Below are positions 15,627 through 24,200 of a DNA stretch of 50,134 bases, in pieces; position 1 is the stretch's first letter; the number at the start of each line of letters is the position of its first letter. Made by a program: the position numbers and the translations under genes. The notes below the pieces were generated by a model, which saw nothing but the letters and a program-made list of their open reading frames with translations, did no database searches and was not told where the DNA came from. The DNA is from Actinomycetes bacterium (GTDB lineage Bacteria > Actinomycetota > Thermoleophilia > Solirubrobacterales > Solirubrobacteraceae), in the NCBI GenBank assembly GCA_023404805.1, contig JAEYAL010000106.1:1-50134 (forward strand), written 5' to 3'.

Positions 15627-15635
15627 GTGCGGCTC

Positions 15636-15645
15636 ACGGTACCGT
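15636..15645. promoter_or_regulatory. Palindromic shared -10 for divergent genes
   Basis: The perfect palindrome ACGGTACCGT presents TACCGT on both strands: 9 nt before the nitrilase ATG (15626) and 7 nt before the HerA-like ATG (15653). The two putative -10 boxes overlap by two bases, so RNA polymerase probably cannot occupy both at once. Both transcripts would be leaderless. Confidence 0.5.
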
Positions 15646-15652
15646 GCGCGCC

Positions 15653-17263
15653 ATGCCCGACTTCACGGCCGATCTCTCCGCGGCGTACGCGACCGACCTG
15701 CCGGCGATCGACCTCGGGCGGGCCGTCTACGAGGGCGCCGTCGTGCCGGAGGTGGCGATCAAGCTGCCGCTGCGCATGGTCAACCGCCACGGGCTGATCG
15801 CGGGCGCGACCGGCACGGGCAAGACGAAGACGCTGCAGGGCATCGTCGAGCAGCTCTCGGCCGCCGGCGTGCCGACCGTGGTCGCCGACGTGAAGGGCGA
15901 CCTGTCGGGTCTCGCCGAGCCTGGCGACGTGACCGGCCCCGGGCCGACGCGCATGGGCGAGCTCGGCCTGAGCTTCGATCCCAAGGGCTTTCCGGTCGAG
16001 TTCTTCGCGCTCGGCGGGATCGGCACCGGCGTCCCGATCCGCGCGACCGTGTCGGACTTCGGGCCGCAGCTGCTCGCCAAGATCCTGGAGGCGAACGAGA
16101 CCCAGGAGCAGTCGCTGCAGCTGGTGTTCCACTACGCCGACACCAAGGGCCTGCCGCTGCTGGACCTGTCGGACCTGCGCGCGCTGCTCACGTTCTTGAG
16201 CAGCGACGACGGCAAGCCCGAGCTCGCTGGCATCGGGGGCCTCTCGGGTCAGACCGTCGGCGTGCTGCTGCGCTCGCTCGTCGGCCTGGAGGTGGGCGGC
16301 GGCACCGAGTTCTTCGGCGAGCCCCAGCTCGACATCGCCGACCTGCTGGCGACCGCGCCCGACGGCCGAGGCGTCATCAACTGCCTCGAGCTTCCGGGGG
16401 TGCAAGACAAGCCCGCGCTGTTCTCGACCGCGCTGATGTGGATCCTCGCCGAGCTGTTCGAGACGCTCCCGGAGGTCGGCGACCTCGACCGGCCCAAGCT
16501 CGTGTTCTTCTTCGACGAGGCGCACCTGCTGTTCAAGGGCGCGACGCCCGCGTTCATCGACGCGGTCGTGACGACGGTGCGGCTGATCCGCTCCAAGGGC
16601 GTCGGCGTCTTTTTCATCACCCAGACGCCGAAGGACGTGCCCGGCGAGGTGCTCGGCCAGCTCGGCAACCGCGTGCAGCATGCGCTGCGCGTGTTCACGC
16701 CGGACGACGAGGCGGCGTTGCGCGCGACGGTGAAGACGTATCCCAAGAGCGACTTCTACGACGTCGGCGAGCTGCTCACGAGCGTCGGGACCGGCGAAGC
16801 GGCGATCACGCTGCTGTCGGCCAAGGGCACGCCGCAGCCGGTGGTCCACTCGCGGCTGCTCGCGCCGGCCTCGAAGATGTCGCCGGCGTCGGACCTGCCC
16901 GGCAAGGTCACCGCGTCGGCGCTGCTGCCGAAGTACGGCGTGCGCGTCGACAACGAGAGCGCCCGCGAGCTGCTGGCCGCGCGGCTGGAGGAGGCGCAGC
17001 GGCTCGATCAGGCCGAAGCCGAGCAGAAGGCCGCTGAACGCAAAGCGAAGGTCGAGGCGGCGGCGGCTCCTGCCGCGGCCCCAGCGCCAGCTCCGGCGCC
17101 GAAGCCCGCCGCGCCGAAGCCCAAGCCGCAGGGGAAGGAAGCCGCCAGCGCCATCGCGGGCGGCGCCGAGGTCGTCGGCACGTTCCTCAAGTCCCGCGAA
17201 GGCCGGGCGCTGATGCGCGATGTCGGCCGCGGCGTCTTCGGGATGCTCAAGAAGAAGCGCTGA
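15653..17263 (+). CDS. HerA-like ATPase, DUF853 family
   Basis: 536 residues. Walker A GATGTGKTK at 51-59 and Walker B LVFFFDEAHLLF at ~284-295. The N-terminal strand segment, the VADVKGDLSGL motif after Walker A, and the FITQTPKDVPGEVLGQLGNRVQHALR segment (~322) with arginine-finger-like residues are those of the DUF853 (YjgR-like) branch of HerA/FtsK ATPases. The C-terminal third turns into a Glu/Ala coiled-coil-like stretch with a Pro/Ala/Lys linker (~465-500) and a short basic end. Biological role of the branch is not established; DNA-pumping is by analogy. It starts at an ATG 7 nt after a TACCGT box. Confidence 0.9.
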   Translation: MPDFTADLSAAYATDLPAIDLGRAVYEGAVVPEVAIKLPLRMVNRHGLIAGATGTGKTKTLQGIVEQLSAAGVPTVVADVKGDLSGLAEPGDVTGPGPTRMGELGLSFDPKGFPVEFFALGGIGTGVPIRATVSDFGPQLLAKILEANETQEQSLQLVFHYADTKGLPLLDLSDLRALLTFLSSDDGKPELAGIGGLSGQTVGVLLRSLVGLEVGGGTEFFGEPQLDIADLLATAPDGRGVINCLELPGVQDKPALFSTALMWILAELFETLPEVGDLDRPKLVFFFDEAHLLFKGATPAFIDAVVTTVRLIRSKGVGVFFITQTPKDVPGEVLGQLGNRVQHALRVFTPDDEAALRATVKTYPKSDFYDVGELLTSVGTGEAAITLLSAKGTPQPVVHSRLLAPASKMSPASDLPGKVTASALLPKYGVRVDNESARELLAARLEEAQRLDQAEAEQKAAERKAKVEAAAAPAAAPAPAPAPKPAAPKPKPQGKEAASAIAGGAEVVGTFLKSREGRALMRDVGRGVFGMLKKKR

Positions 17264-17434
17264 GCGCCGCGGAGCCGCTGGCCTGGCCGCTGTTGGTTAC
17301 CGGTGCGTAGCGACGACGCGACGGCAGACGCCCTCGCCCGTTTAGAGTCCCGCGCGCTTGCCCGGGCTTCGCGTACTTCAGGCGCGCGTGCGGGGGCTCG
17401 CGACACCCCTCTTTCCTGTAGCTAGGAGCACTTC

Positions 17435-18271
17435 ATGGGTCTTCTCGACGACAAGGTCGCCATCGTCACCGGTTCGGCTCGCGGCATCGGCCGTGCAACC
17501 GCCGAGCTGCTCGCCGCCCAGGGCGCGAAGGTCGTGATCAACGACCTCGACGCCGACCTCGCGCAGCAGACCGCTGGTGAGATCAACGGCGAGACCGCGG
17601 TCTTCGGCGGCGACCTCACCAAGGGCGACGCTCCGGATCAGCTGATCAAGACCGCGATCGACGCCTGGGGCAAGATCGACATCATCGTCAACAACGCCGG
17701 CTACACGCTCGACGGCGCCATCCACAAGATGAGCGACGAGAACTGGCAGCGGATGCTCGACATCCACCTGACGGTCCCGTTCAAGGTCATCCGCGCGGCC
17801 GCTCCGTACTACCGCGACACCGCGAAGCAGGAGCTGGCTGAGGGCAAGGAAGTCTTCCGCAAGATCGTCAACGTCTCCTCGACGTCCGGCGTCTTCGGCA
17901 ACGCCGCCCAGGCGAACTACGCGGCTGGCAAGTCCGGCGTCGTCGGCCTGACGAAGACCCTCGCCAAGGAGTGGGGCATGTTCAAGGTCAACGTCAACGC
18001 CGTCGCCTTCGGCTTCGTCGAGACGCGCCTGACCGCCGCCAAGGGCTCTGAGGGCACCGAGGGCGCGAACATCGGCGACGGCAAGACCGTCGACCTGGGC
18101 ATGAGCGACGTCGTCCGCCAGGGCGCGACCTTCATGACGCCGCTCGGCCGCGGCGCCACCCCGGAGGAGGCCGCCGGCGGCGTCTTCTTCCTCTGCTCGC
18201 CGTACTCGAACTTCGTCTCCGGCCAGACCCTCCTGGTCTCCGGCGGCATGTTCGGCGGCATGACCGCGTAA
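17435..18271 (+). CDS. Short-chain dehydrogenase/reductase (FabG-like)
   Basis: 278 residues. TGSARGIG (12-19) binds NAD(P); NNAG is at 86-89; the catalytic Ser149, Tyr162 and Lys166 lie in VSSTSGVFGNAAQANYAAGK. The D37-type acidic residue after the second strand (VVINDLDAD) is NAD-like. Compared with FabG (~247 residues) it has an extra helix region at ~126-142 (YYRDTAKQELAEGKEVFRK) and a longer substrate loop at ~200-232 (GSEGTEGANIGDGKTVDLG). It ends GGMFGGMTA. A strong Shine-Dalgarno (AGGAG, 17427-17431) precedes the ATG, unlike most genes here, and a good terminator follows. Probable 3-oxoacyl or 3-hydroxyacyl-CoA/ACP oxidoreductase; substrate unknown. Confidence 0.93.
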   Translation: MGLLDDKVAIVTGSARGIGRATAELLAAQGAKVVINDLDADLAQQTAGEINGETAVFGGDLTKGDAPDQLIKTAIDAWGKIDIIVNNAGYTLDGAIHKMSDENWQRMLDIHLTVPFKVIRAAAPYYRDTAKQELAEGKEVFRKIVNVSSTSGVFGNAAQANYAAGKSGVVGLTKTLAKEWGMFKVNVNAVAFGFVETRLTAAKGSEGTEGANIGDGKTVDLGMSDVVRQGATFMTPLGRGATPEEAAGGVFFLCSPYSNFVSGQTLLVSGGMFGGMTA

Positions 18272-18302
18272 CGCGGAGCTCCGCACAGCGAAACCGCTTC
18301 CG

Positions 18303-18340
18303 ACGGGGGCGCCGCGGCTTCGACCGCGGCGCCCCCGTTT
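18303..18340 (+). terminator. Intrinsic terminator after the SDR gene
   Basis: Perfect 16-bp stem beginning ACGGGGGCGCCGCGG, with loop CTTCGA, then a short GTTT tail; 31 bp after the stop. Confidence 0.8.
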
Positions 18341-18411
18341 GCGTTTCGGGCTCCGTTGGAACCCGTCTGGGCGCCCGCCGTCGACACCCGTCCGGGGCGC
18401 CAGCGCCGTGA

Positions 18412-18456
18412 CGGCTCCGGATTGACCACCGAACGCTGGTGGCCAATCCGGAGCCG
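18412..18456. repeat. Inverted repeat, copy 1 (19-bp stem)
   Basis: Arms CGGCTCCGGATTGACCACC and GGTGGCCAATCCGGAGCCG, with one mismatch, loop GAACGCT. A related hairpin sits at 20137-20189; the two bracket the secreted FN3 gene. Confidence 0.8.
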
Positions 18457-18622
18457 CGGCCAATCCGGGCGGCGCGGTGCCTGACCGGGCCTGCTCGTAA
18501 ACAGAGCGGTCAATAAGCGGACCCCAGCGCCCGATTCGGGCAAGGTACGCGCCGTAGCGCTCCCCCGCGCCCCTCTCACTCCGAGGGCGGTGGCTGCACT
18601 TCCTCTACCCAAGGACGCCTCA

Positions 18623-20050
18623 GTGCCCATCCTCTCTTGTTCAGCCCGCCTGCTCGGCGGACTGTCAGCGGCTGCCGCCGGCCTGCTCGCCGGCGCCGCG
18701 CCGGCCAGCGCCGCCGTCTCCCTCGACGTGACCGCCCAGTGCAGCTACCCCGTCGGCGGCGTGCAGCCGGCGTCGTTCACGATCACGTTCGCCGAGAACG
18801 TCCAGGCCGGGGACTGGGTGCCGGTGTCCGTGGTGTCGAACTTCACGTCCGCTGGGGCCCAGGCGCTCGGCGACCACGTCGAGTTCGCTCGGACGGGCAG
18901 CCAGGTCGACCTCATCGTCGACGGCGCAGCGCCGAGCGCCGGCCACCTCGGGAGCCCGCCGCCGAGCGGGCCGTTCCCCGCACCGACCATGCTGACCGGC
19001 GCGTTGCCGAACCCGCCCGCGTCGTACGGCTCGACGATCTACTACCCGGCTTCGGGAACGGTGACGGCCACCCTGACGGGCCTGCACCTCAACCTGCGCG
19101 CGACCCGCTTCGGCCGCGTCGTGCTCTACCCGACGCAAGACGATCCCGACCGCAACCCCGAGACCGCCGACGTGCCGTGCACGCTCGACGCCGGGCAGAC
19201 GCTCAGCGCGTCGTTCCCGGTCGCGCCGCGCACGAGCCCGCTCGACACCGCCGCGCCCTCGGAGCCAGGCCCGATCACGGTGACCGACCGGACGCTGACC
19301 TCGGCGACGGCCACCTGGGGTGCGGCGACCGACGACGTGAGCGTGGACCGCTACATCGTGTCCCTGCGCAAAGCGAGCGGCGCCAGCGTGGCGTCGCAGA
19401 CGACCACCAGCCTGACGGCGTCGTTCTCCTCACTGGAGCCCGCGACCGACTACATCGTCAGCGTCCAGGCCGTCGACCGTGGAGCGCATCTCGGCCCGGC
19501 CGCGACGGCCGCATTCAGCACCCAAGCTCCGCCATCGGACCAGCCGTTCTTCCTCGGCCTCTCGGGCAAAGCCGCCGTGAAGCAGGGGCGCCTGACCGGC
19601 AGCCTGCCGCTCTCGGGCACGCTTGAAGGCACCGTCTACGCCAGCGACAGCTCGGTCTCCGCAGGCCTCACGCTGAACCCCGGCACCGCCGAGTTCCGCC
19701 CCCAGGGCGCGCTGCGCATCACGGCGAAGACGACGTACACGTCGGTCGACCCGACCTCGGGCGCCGTGCAGAACGGCATCTTCCAGACGCAGTCGAAGGT
19801 CGCCGTCAAATTCAGCGACGCGCGCCTGTTCGGTACCGTTCCCGTCGCCACCGGAGCGAACTGCGGCCTGAAGGACCCGGCCGTCCTCACGCTGACCTCC
19901 GCAGCCGGCTTCGACCCGGCCGTCGGCGGCCCGCTGACCGGCGCGGCCAAGCTCGGCCGCCTGAGCAACTGCGGCACGTTCGGCCAGCTCGTCGGGCCCG
20001 ACCTCGGCACTGCCGCGGTCACCGCCGCCGTCGCGCCGCCCAGCAGCTAG
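18623..20050 (+). CDS. Secreted protein with fibronectin type III domain
   Basis: 475 residues from GTG at 18623, chosen because AAGGA lies 7 nt upstream. Signal peptide to about residue 31 (LLGGLSAAAAGLLAGAAPASA). The first domain (~32-200) is a beta-rich segment with two cysteines, resembling the secreted DUF6801-type domains of actinomycetes (tentative). An FN3 domain follows (~210-300: ATATWGAATDDVSVDRYIVS, then LEPATDYIVSVQAVDR). The last ~160 residues are another beta-rich domain with two cysteines (GANCGLKDPAVL and LSNCGTFGQL). Likely extracellular; ligand unknown. It has its own UUCG-loop terminator and is flanked by related inverted repeats. Confidence 0.8.
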   Translation: MPILSCSARLLGGLSAAAAGLLAGAAPASAAVSLDVTAQCSYPVGGVQPASFTITFAENVQAGDWVPVSVVSNFTSAGAQALGDHVEFARTGSQVDLIVDGAAPSAGHLGSPPPSGPFPAPTMLTGALPNPPASYGSTIYYPASGTVTATLTGLHLNLRATRFGRVVLYPTQDDPDRNPETADVPCTLDAGQTLSASFPVAPRTSPLDTAAPSEPGPITVTDRTLTSATATWGAATDDVSVDRYIVSLRKASGASVASQTTTSLTASFSSLEPATDYIVSVQAVDRGAHLGPAATAAFSTQAPPSDQPFFLGLSGKAAVKQGRLTGSLPLSGTLEGTVYASDSSVSAGLTLNPGTAEFRPQGALRITAKTTYTSVDPTSGAVQNGIFQTQSKVAVKFSDARLFGTVPVATGANCGLKDPAVLTLTSAAGFDPAVGGPLTGAAKLGRLSNCGTFGQLVGPDLGTAAVTAAVAPPSS

Positions 20051-20059
20051 ACGACCACG

Positions 20060-20085
20060 GGCGCCGCGGCTTCGGCCGCGGCGCC
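20060..20085 (+). terminator. Intrinsic terminator with TTCG tetraloop
   Basis: GGCGCCGCGGC, loop TTCG, GCCGCGGCGCC: perfect 11-bp stem, ten bases after the stop of the FN3 protein, followed by a short C/T-rich stretch ending in GTTTA. Confidence 0.8.
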
Positions 20086-20136
20086 GCCGTCCCGTTTACC
20101 GGCCACCATCAGGGCGGCCGGTCCGGACGGCCGTTC

Positions 20137-20189
20137 GCCACAGCTCCGGGTCCGCCGCCGACGCTTGACGGCGAACCCGGAGCCGTGGC
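20137..20189. repeat. Inverted repeat, copy 2 (21-bp stem)
   Basis: Arms GCCACAGCTCCGGGTCCGCCG and CGGCGAACCCGGAGCCGTGGC pair with two mismatches. The loop contains GACGCTT, close to the GAACGCT loop of copy 1 at 18412, and both arms hold GCTCCGG. Lies between the FN3 gene and the convergent secreted gene. Confidence 0.75.
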
Positions 20190-20203
20190 CGAGCCAATCG
20201 GCG

Positions 20204-20998
20204 TCAGACGACCTGCTTGGCGCCCGGGAACGTGAAGACCGACACGACGAAGCTGGGCTCGACGCGCGGATCCCAGTCCGCGGGATACGTCCGGCGCAGC
20301 ACCGTCAGGTGGTCGCCGGCCGGGCTGACGTCGCCCAGGACGACAGCCTCGTTGCTGTCGAGGTTCGCATCGGCGACGGTCTTCGGCTTCTTGCCGTGCC
20401 GCTTGATCTGGATGCGGGAGGCGCCGAGCGCGCCGTCGCGCTGCCCTTCGAGGGCGAGCGCGTCGCCCGGGCCGATCCGCACGCCGTAGAGCCGCCACCA
20501 CGACGAATCCGGTTCGCGGTGCAGCACGCTGCGGGCCTTCGTCCGCAGCGACGCTTTGCACACCGCGCTCCCGCCGTCGCACACGTAAGCGACCCGCCCG
20601 CGGTAGATCGATGGGTACTGGCCCTCCGCCGTCCTGGCGAGCCGGTGGAGCCCGTCAGGCCGGGTGACGTGGGTCCAGTAGATGCCGCGCGGGCCCTGCA
20701 GCACGGCGGTGAGCAGGCCGGTGGCGTCGAGCCCCAGGCCGACCGCCTGCTGATGCGGGTTCATGCCCTTGGGCAGGTCGACGGCGAGCACCTCCTCAGG
20801 CGCATCGGCGTCGGCGGTGTACGTGAGCCAGAAGCCGTCGCCCACCTGCGGATCCTGCTTGATCGCGACTTGCGCGCGCCCATAGCTGGCGGTCGCAAGG
20901 GGTTCGTCAGGGACCGCCGAGGCCGGCGCCGCGGCAGCCCCCGACCACGCAGCCGCGGCGAGCGCCAGCGCGGTCAGTTTCAGAGAGAAGCGGTGCAT
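20204..20998 (-). CDS. Secreted protein of unknown function, beta-propeller-like
   Basis: 264 residues. A signal peptide is clear (MHRFSLKLTALALAAAAWSG, cleavage after ASA near 28). The rest alternates short strands and turns in ~45-residue steps (GFWLTYTADADAPEEVLAVD, IYWTHVTRPDGLHRLA, GRVAYVCDGGSAVCKASLRT, AVVLGDVSPAGDHLTVLRR), reminiscent of degenerate WD40/PD40 blades, with one disulfide-capable Cys pair. No catalytic motif. It is divergent from the large HAF/Calx-beta gene. TAGCTT lies 6 nt before the ATG. Confidence 0.7.
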   Translation of the reverse strand: MHRFSLKLTALALAAAAWSGAAAAPASAVPDEPLATASYGRAQVAIKQDPQVGDGFWLTYTADADAPEEVLAVDLPKGMNPHQQAVGLGLDATGLLTAVLQGPRGIYWTHVTRPDGLHRLARTAEGQYPSIYRGRVAYVCDGGSAVCKASLRTKARSVLHREPDSSWWRLYGVRIGPGDALALEGQRDGALGASRIQIKRHGKKPKTVADANLDSNEAVVLGDVSPAGDHLTVLRRTYPADWDPRVEPSFVVSVFTFPGAKQVV

Positions 20999-21004
20999 GC
21001 GCCG

Positions 21005-21010
21005 AAGCTA
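21005..21010 (-). promoter_or_regulatory. Candidate -10 box of the secreted gene at 20204
   Basis: Minus-strand TAGCTT is 6 nt before the ATG at 20998 with no Shine-Dalgarno: the leaderless pattern. Confidence 0.45.
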
Positions 21011-21117
21011 CGAGCCGGTGCGCCCTGCGGCCAAGCGACCCAGCGCGAGGCAAGCTACCGCCGGTATGCGAGTCCACGCACCGGAGCAGCGCTCCCGGAA
21101 CACCCCAAGCGGTCAGA

Positions 21118-21139
21118 AATGCCCGTTTCTACGGGCATT
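21118..21139. promoter_or_regulatory. Hairpin/operator-like palindrome in a divergent promoter region
   Basis: AATGCCCGT-TTCT-ACGGGCATT, a perfect 9-bp stem in the 225-bp gap between two divergent secreted-protein genes. The local GC content is lower than around it. Either an operator or a transcript hairpin; nothing decides. Confidence 0.4.
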
Positions 21140-21223
21140 CCAGCGTGCGCAGTTTCGCGTACCGCGATCCGGATATTCCTTGCGCGAGTCCCCCGATCGG
21201 CCTACGATCGCCGGTGGCCCACC

Positions 21224-24200
21224 ATGCCCCATCTCCTGTCGCCCCGCCCACTCCCACGGCGCGCGGTCCTGCTCATCAGCCTCGTGCTGGCGACCGTCGC
21301 CGCGCTCCTGCCTGCCCGCGCGCAGGCCGCAGCCACGTGGGAGTTCACGAACCTCTCGTCGTGCAGCGGCTGCACGCTCGTCGGCGGCAACACGACCTTC
21401 ACCGGCGCCTACTACGCGACGGCGATCAACAACCGCGGCGACGTCGTCGGCAACGCGCTCGGCGCCGCCACCGCGCCGCCCGCCGGGACGGCGGGCAGCT
21501 ACCAGCAGGGGTTCATCTGGCGCGACGGCAAGTTCACGCTCCTGCCGTTCCTCTCCCCCGTCGCCGCTACCTCAGCGCCGAACAGCTCCGGCAGCTACGC
21601 CTCCCGGACCCCGGGCAGCAGCGCCGCCGACGTCAACGAGGCCGGCGTCGTCGTCGGCACGTCGTCGACGGGGCTGCAAGGCCGCGGCCCCTCCGGCGGC
21701 ACGCACGCTGTGGCGTGGCGGCCGTTCACCGGCTCCGGAGCGGCACCACTGGATCTCGGCCCCTACCAGGAGAACGACAACACCGGGGGCTACCACGACC
21801 GCTGCAACTCCAACCCCGGCGGCGTGCTGGCCTGCTCGACCACCGGCTCGGCGATCAACGAGAACAGCGATATCGCTGGCAGCGGCGAGTACCACGTCGC
21901 CAGTTCGGCGTGGCCATCGATCCCGTTCGTGATCGGCGGCGGCAACCGGCCGCTGTTCAAGGACATCACCGACGACGGCTTCGGCACGACCACCGGCACC
22001 GCCGACATGGTCTACGGCATCGGCCCGAGCACGAACACGGGCCACAGTTACCGGGTGAACGGCATCAACGACTCGGGGCAGGTCGTCATCTCGCCCGACC
22101 CCACGCTGCCGGTCAACTCCAACAGCGGCACGAGCGCAGTGTTCCCCTCCCACGGCTCGATGCTGAGCGCGACGTCGATCCCGTTCGACGCCGGCGGCAG
22201 CGGCGTCTTCCACGCGATCAACAACGCCGGCTGGGTGATCGGGCGGGCCAACAACCACGGCAAGCTCTGGAAGGGCGGCACGGTTGTCGACCTGCCCCCG
22301 CTGCCCGGCGACATCTACAGCTCCGCGAGCGCGATCAACAACCGCGGCGACGTCGTCGGCCAGAGCTCGGGCAAGCCGGGCGACAACTGCCTGCGCGCGA
22401 CGCTCTGGAAGGCCGACGCCTGGAACGCGCCGATCGACATCAACACCCAGATCACCGCGGCGTTCCATCTCGACGAAGCCCACGCGATCAACGACAAGGG
22501 GCAGATCGTCGGCGGCGGCACCGCACCTCGTGATTGCACCTCCAACAGCGGCGCCGTCTTCAAGCCGTACCTCGTCACGCCGCCCGCGCTGCTGACGATC
22601 GACGATGTCGCCGTCGACCAGGCCGACAGCGGCACCGCGACGGCCGAGTTCACCGTGAAGCTCGGGCGCGCCTCGACCGACACCATCACCGTCGACTACG
22701 CCACCCAAGACGGCACCGGAAACGGCGGGGCCAAGACCGGCGTCGACTACACCGCCAAGAACGGCACGCTCACCTTCGCGCCCGGCGACGTGGAGAAGAA
22801 GATCCCCGTCACCGTGCTCGCCTCCGGGCCCGCGCCGGACAAGACCTTCACGGTCAAGCTCTCGAATCCGGCGAACACGTCGATCGACGACGACACGGGC
22901 GTCGGCACGATCCGCAACAAGAGCCCGCTCCAGGTCACGGTGAAGCCTGACCAGCCCAAGGTCGAGGTGGAGCAGAAGCGCGATGGCCCGGTGCCGGTCA
23001 CCGTGAAGGTCGAGGTCGCGGTGAAGAACACCGGCAACGTGCCGGTCGACCACATCACGCTGCCAGACAAGCTCACCCTCGGCTGGGACGGCGCCGCGCC
23101 CGCCGCCGGGTTCCCGATCACCCAGACGGAGCCGGACGAGCTCGACCTCGGCACCGTCGCTCCCGGCCAGACGGTCACGGGCACGTACACGCTGGTGGTC
23201 ACCGCAGACGGGCGCTTCACGCTCGACGTGCTCGCGCTCGGCGACGGCGCCGGCCAGACGCTCCGCGGATTCGGCACCGGCAAGCTCGAGTCCGATACCA
23301 AGCTGCTCGCGTTCGTCGCCGACATGGGCGCGCAGGTCCGCAGCCAGACGCGCCCCGGCATGATCCGCAGCGGCAGCCCGTTCCTCGTGAACGTGACGCT
23401 CGAGAACCGCAGCTACTTCCGCAAGATCGTCGTCGACCCGGTCTACCCGGAGCTCACTGGCAACGCCGCCGACGGCCACCTGCAGCAGCGCGACGTCGAC
23501 TCGACCGCCGCGAACCCGGAGGGATCGATGGCCGAGGTGCGTCCCTCGTCCTACGTCGTGCTCGCGCCCGGCGAGAAGAAGGAGTACGTCGCGGTGATCC
23601 GCACGAGCGCGAGCGACGCGTTCGAGAACGAGGGCGGCGGCGGTGGCACCCGCGCGACGGTCGGCTTCGGCGCTCCGCGGATCCGGCAGGTCGACGACGT
23701 GACCAGGGAGCTGACCGACCTCCCCGCCGACCGCGTGGCGCTCACCGAAGGGTCGACGTCGTTCGCCGTCTCGATCGACGACGCGGCCCCGCAGACGTCG
23801 CCGTTCAACCCGTACGAAGCCGCGTTCTACGTGAGCGCCGGCTCGGTCTGGGGCCTGTGGAAGTTCACGTGGGGCACGTTCCGCGGCGTCGTCTGGGACC
23901 TCCCGAGCGGCATCGTGAAGGGCGTCATCAACCTCTCGAGCGCGACGCTCAACGCCATCGACCGCACCGTCGAGCTCTGGTACGCGATCCGCGACGACCC
24001 GGTTGCGCGGGCGCAGTACATCAACGCCGTCGCCGACAAGGTGGCGACGGCCTTCGAGCAGGCCCCGGAGACGATCGCGCTCGCCCCATCGAACCTCTTC
24101 ATCGCCGTCAGCGACGCCGTCGGAGCCAAGATGGAGCGGCTGTCCAAGGAATGGGAGGCCGGCGACTGGCGCGGCGCCGCCTTCGAGCTGTCGACCAGCG

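Noticed and set aside
20165..21223. N-terminal extension of the HAF/Calx-beta frame
   Set aside because: It would place ~350 Arg-rich residues before a perfect signal peptide and run antisense through the 20204 gene.
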